Shown here piece by piece: positions 5,167 to 7,028 of a DNA stretch of 7,028 nucleotides. The stretch spans positions 6,879-13,906 of the forward strand of contig QIAR01000367.1 in the NCBI GenBank assembly GCA_003225595.1. The letters run 5' to 3'. Both the position numbers and the translations under genes were made by a program. Origin of the DNA: Acidobacteriota bacterium (GTDB lineage Bacteria; Acidobacteriota; Terriglobia; Terriglobales; Acidobacteriaceae). The number at the start of each line of letters is the position of its first letter. The first letter of the stretch is position 1. The notes below the pieces were generated by a model. It had not been told where the DNA came from. It ran no database searches and saw only the letters and a list, made by a program, of their open reading frames with translations.

Positions 5167-5310
5167 AGGACGTCTCCTTTCGTAGGCTTTCTCGACATTC
5201 TTGCTGCCCCAGCTCGGGCAGAGAATCTCGCTCTCTTCGTAGTCAATGAGGGACAGGATCTTCGAGAAGAACTTCTTGCACTTTTGTGCAATATAACCCG
5301 TGGTGGGGAT
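5167..5310 (-). pseudogene. FmdB-like zinc-ribbon remnant without start codon
   Basis: FmdB-family zinc ribbons are small proteins beginning MPxYEYxCxxC and carrying a second CPxCGS knuckle. Here the minus strand reads IPTTGYIAQKCKKFFSKILS, then LIDYEESEILCPSWGSKNVE. The alignment is gap-free by eye, but the start ATG is ATC (5310-5308), the first Cys is Ala and the fourth Cys is Trp, so zinc cannot be held by four Cys. A perfect GGAGG (5320-5316) still stands five bases before the ATC, which marks where translation once began. No stop separates it from the monooxygenase ATG at 5166: the frame continues through EKAYERRRP into MFTRVV. An upstream extension of the open frame to 5412 has no family resemblance. 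The call rests on remembered family features and the retained ribosome site. Confidence 0.62.
5174..5180 (-). promoter_or_regulatory. Strong ribosome binding site of the monooxygenase remnant
   Basis: AAAGGAG in coding sense, seven bases before the ATG at 5166-5164. It shows the monooxygenase was translated from its own start although the upstream zinc-ribbon frame runs into it without a stop. Confidence 0.75.
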
Positions 5311-5384
5311 ACCTACCTCCAAGGCCAGAGGCTGGGCGGGGAGAATTTTAGTCCGCGGACTGGACAGGTTCGACAGGAGTTTCA

Positions 5385-5445
5385 GGTCTCGAATTTCGCG
5401 TGATCGGGTCACGGATTCTTAGTTAGGAGCGTGAGGTCGCGGATT
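5385..5445. repeat. Three degenerate copies of GGTCnCGrATT
   Basis: GGTCTCGAATT (5385-5395), GGTCACGGATT (5407-5417) and GGTCGCGGATT (5435-5445) are in the same orientation, 22 and 28 bases apart. The first and third also share TTnGCGTG-type flanks (CGCGTG and TTGCGTG). They lie 75-135 bases upstream of the lost zinc-ribbon start on the minus strand and about 50 bases before the cupin on the plus strand. They could be regulator sites or the end of a decayed short tandem repeat. With the flanking unlabelled sequence they make up the roughly 180-base gap between the two genes. Confidence 0.45.
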
Positions 5446-5492
5446 TTGCGTGGGTCTTCTTAGAGAAATCAGTGGGTCCCCGTTGCCTGTGA

Positions 5493-5861
5493 ATGTGTTT
5501 GACTTCGCGCAATTACTTGCGCGCAACGGAACTATACCTCGAATTTGTACACGTTCCCTCATTTAGCGTCGGGATTTATGTGCTGGAGGGCGGAGCGATG
5601 GACCACCAGAAACCGCATGCCGAGGATGAAGTCTACTGCGTTGCCAGCGGACGGGCGAAAATCAACTTCGAGTCAGACGGAGATGCCAAGAGCTTCTATG
5701 TCTATCCCGGCACGATCATCTTCGTCCCGGCTCGGGTGCATCATCATTCTCCCGGCACAAATATTGGGCCTGGAACCGGCACGTACCTCACAATTATCGT
5801 CTCAGCGTTATTCGTGGTGGGTTTGCTAGTGCTGGTGCGCTTACTATGGCGGGGAAAGTAA
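5493..5861 (+). CDS. Cupin-domain protein with shifted N-terminus and a C-terminal membrane helix
   Basis: The 122-residue frame carries a small cupin: LYLEFVHVPSFSVGIYVL (14-31), PHAEDEVYCVASGRAKI (41-57) and YPGTIIFVPARVHHH (71-85). Motif 1 has H42, E46 and G53 but Lys40 in place of the first His; motif 2 has G73, P79 and H84. The first dozen residues (MCLTSRNYLRAT) do not look like the family. A frame starting at the GTG at 5489 reads VNVFDFAQLLARNG, a typical start for such cupins, and would join LYLEF if one base near 5531 were removed, so an N-terminal frameshift is likely. The C-terminus is odd too: instead of the usual short strand the protein ends in a hydrophobic stretch, TYLTIIVSALFVVGLLVLVR (97-116), then LLWRGK, a good single membrane helix with a positive end. 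It may be a membrane-anchored cupin, a fusion or a decayed gene. No strong ribosome site is visible. Confidence 0.72.
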   Translation: MCLTSRNYLRATELYLEFVHVPSFSVGIYVLEGGAMDHQKPHAEDEVYCVASGRAKINFESDGDAKSFYVYPGTIIFVPARVHHHSPGTNIGPGTGTYLTIIVSALFVVGLLVLVRLLWRGK

Positions 5862-5968
5862 TAAGCGTGGCGATGCCAAATCAGTGACCTGATGTGAGTA
5901 TCCGAGAGCACTGAATACACCGAAAGGCGGCAGTCTATTAAAACCTGGGCAACGACGAGGCCTTGACC

Positions 5969-5984
5969 ACAGCAGACCTGCTGT
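5969..5984. repeat. Inverted repeat ACAGCAG-AC-CTGCTGT at the left end of the TPR remnant
   Basis: The seven-base arms are exact and separated by two bases. The repeat ends one base before recognisable TPR homology begins, so it could mark the breakpoint where the upstream part of that gene was lost. It may also be coincidental. Confidence 0.35.
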
Positions 5985-6508
5985 AAAAGTTCGCCACTTA
6001 TTTGTTGCCACAGGGGAAAGCGGAGGAAGCCATCTGGGAGATGAAGCGGGCCTTGGAAATTGATCCCTATCACTCATCATCAACGCGAACTTAGCTGGTA
6101 CGTACCGGCTCGCTCGACAGTCCGACTTAGCCAATAGAACAGTGTCGAAGAACGCTTGAAATGGACAGCCACTTCGTAGTGGCCCACGCCAACGTATGAG
6201 TGTACCAAGAAGCCATCTCCGAGTTTCACGCTGCTCTTTTGGGCATTGCTACACAACCTCTCGCGGGCATCGGCCGCGCCTACGCCTTATCGGGCCGAAG
6301 AAGCGAGGCACTAAAGGTTCTCAAACAACTCCAGGAAACGTCGACACGCAGCTTTGTTTCGCCGTTTGATTTTGCCACGGCGTATGTGGGGTTGGGTGAG
6401 AAAGAGCAAGCCACCGAATGGCTGGAAAGAGCCATTGAATGCATAGCTTTCAGGTCATTTACCTCAAGGTTGAGCCCCGGTTCGATTCCTTGCGCTCCGA
6501 TCCGGTTC
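5985..6508 (+). pseudogene. C-terminal TPR domain of a large TPR protein, multiply frameshifted
   Basis: Pieces in changing frames read in the correct TPR order. From 5990: FATYLLPQGKAEEAIWEMKR, then ALEIDP. One base is missing near 6070. From 6073: LIINANLAGTYRLARQSDLA. One extra base near 6133-6136. From 6137: EQCRRTLEMDSHFVVAHANV, then a TGA (6197-6199), then VYQEAISEFHAALLG, GRAYALSGRRSEALKVLKQL, SPFDFATAYVGLGEKEQATE and WLERAIE. The frame changes again near 6440, and from 6445 it reads SFQVIYLKVEPRFDSLRSDP. These are standard segments of the TPR halves found in acidobacterial CadC-like or kinase-linked regulators, where the TPRs bind partner proteins. The N-terminal effector domain is absent from the window upstream, so the type of parent protein is unknown. 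The 3' end is cut at the IS5 fragment. The apparent 170-residue frame at 6200-6712 is an accidental join of TPR and transposase sequence. Confidence 0.87.
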
Positions 6509-6868
6509 AGCAAGCCGTACGCAAACACTGGGCGGCCATCGATCGCGCGGGAGAAGCTGCTGCGTGCGCTGCTGCTGCAAGTGATCCATTCGGTGCGTAG
6601 CGAGCGGATGCTGATGGATCAACTCGATTACAGCTATTGTTCTGATGGTTCGTGGGTCCTGAACATGGACGACGCGATTTGGGATGTGATGGTGTTCACG
6701 AAGAACCGCTAGCGTCTGCTCGCGGGCGAAATCGCCGACGCCTTCTTCGCTGCCGTGTTCAGGCAAGCACGCTAGTGCAATCTGCTTTCGGATGAGCACT
6801 TCACCGTGGATGGAAACCTGCTGGAGGCATGGGCGGAACAGAAGAGCTTCCGCCCGGGCGCCTCTTGA
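6503..6868 (+). mobile_element. IS5-family transposase fragment (DUF772 region plus first DDE aspartate)
   Basis: The frame reads RFSKPYANTGRPSIAREKLL, RALLLQVIHSVRSERMLMDQ and LDY, the DUF772-type (Pfam PF05598) N-terminal domain. The expected LLFRWFVGLNMDD then appears only across frames: in ORF sense it is YSYCSDGSWVL, but one missing base, a CGA-to-TGA change and one extra base restore LLF-stop-WFVGLNMDD. It continues NMDDAIWDVMVFTKNR, TAG (6710-6712), RLLAGEIADAFFAAVFRQAR, another TAG (6764-6766), then LLSDEHFTVDGNLLEAWAEQ and KSF, holding the first catalytic Asp (VDG). It ends at a TGA (6866-6868) without the rest of the DDE domain. I see no terminal inverted repeats. Both ends are missing and several stops interrupt it, so it is an old, immobile fragment. 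Its left end merges with the TPR remnant at the shared bases CGGTTCAG. Confidence 0.88.
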
Positions 6869-7028
6869 TACCTTGGGCGATGTTTTCACGAAAAATTCGG
6901 TAAACGATGAATTCCTTTTTCGCGCCATGTCTCGGCCAGTATTTAGATAGACCAAACTTTTTTTGCAATCGTCTGAAAGCAGAAGCCCCGTGGGCGTGGG
7001 ATGTAGCGGGGACGATACGCCCAATCTG

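Noticed and set aside
6470..6500. GGTTCGATTCC resembling a tRNA T-arm
   Set aside because: No 5-base T-stem, no acceptor or anticodon arm around it, and the bases encode the TPR segment EPRFDSL.
6200..6712. A single 170-residue protein
   Set aside because: Its first part is TPR sequence, its last part is IS5 transposase, and the middle is out of frame for the TPR gene. It is an accidental fusion of two pseudogenes.
6464..7024. 186-codon minus-strand open frame at the right end
   Set aside because: It runs antisense to the transposase and TPR remnants, has His/Arg/Gln-rich unlikely composition, and no ribosome site. It is a shadow.
1..7028. CRISPR array, toxin-antitoxin pair, defence island or phage genes
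   Set aside because: No regularly spaced repeats with unique spacers, no recognisable toxin, nuclease, integrase or structural phage protein in any frame I read.

Overview
The window looks like a chromosomal stretch from a soil-type member of the Acidobacteriota. This is an inference from gene content and style (single-domain cupins, a divergent class C beta-lactamase-fold protein, a NoeA-like methyltransferase, a short protein with ARWAK repeats, long TPR proteins) and from sigma70-type promoters with a TATACT -10. No marker gene fixes the taxonomy.

Left part (1-3021), mostly intact genes: a serine beta-lactamase-like protein running off the left edge on the minus strand and lacking the catalytic Lys and the Tyr-x-Asn triad; a divergently transcribed secreted cupin with a complete metal-binding set; a gene-poor stretch; a strong bidirectional terminator; a minus-strand small basic protein with two ARWAK repeats; and a divergent 96-residue helical protein behind a near-consensus promoter.

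Middle (3022-4640): a NoeA-like SAM-dependent methyltransferase that loses its C-terminal part just after the SAM-binding motifs, immediately followed by a small membrane protein with a YTDPGSG motif.

Right part (4641-7028), a region of decayed genes: a minus-strand zinc-ribbon remnant (ATG turned into ATC, two Cys lost) runs in frame into an antibiotic-biosynthesis-monooxygenase (ABM) pseudogene with two frameshifts and a stop. A plus-strand cupin has a frameshifted N-terminus and an unexpected C-terminal membrane helix. A TPR-protein pseudogene with several frameshifts joins, at a short microhomology, a fragment of an IS5-family transposase that is itself interrupted.

The genes do not form one obvious pathway. 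The main story is asymmetric decay: intact genes at the left, then a truncated enzyme, then five consecutive damaged reading frames and an IS remnant. I see no defence system, CRISPR array, rRNA or tRNA. The most unusual items are the beta-lactamase-fold protein with concerted active-site changes, the ARWAK-repeat protein, the cupin with a membrane tail, and a three-copy GGTCnCGrATT repeat upstream of the zinc-ribbon remnant.
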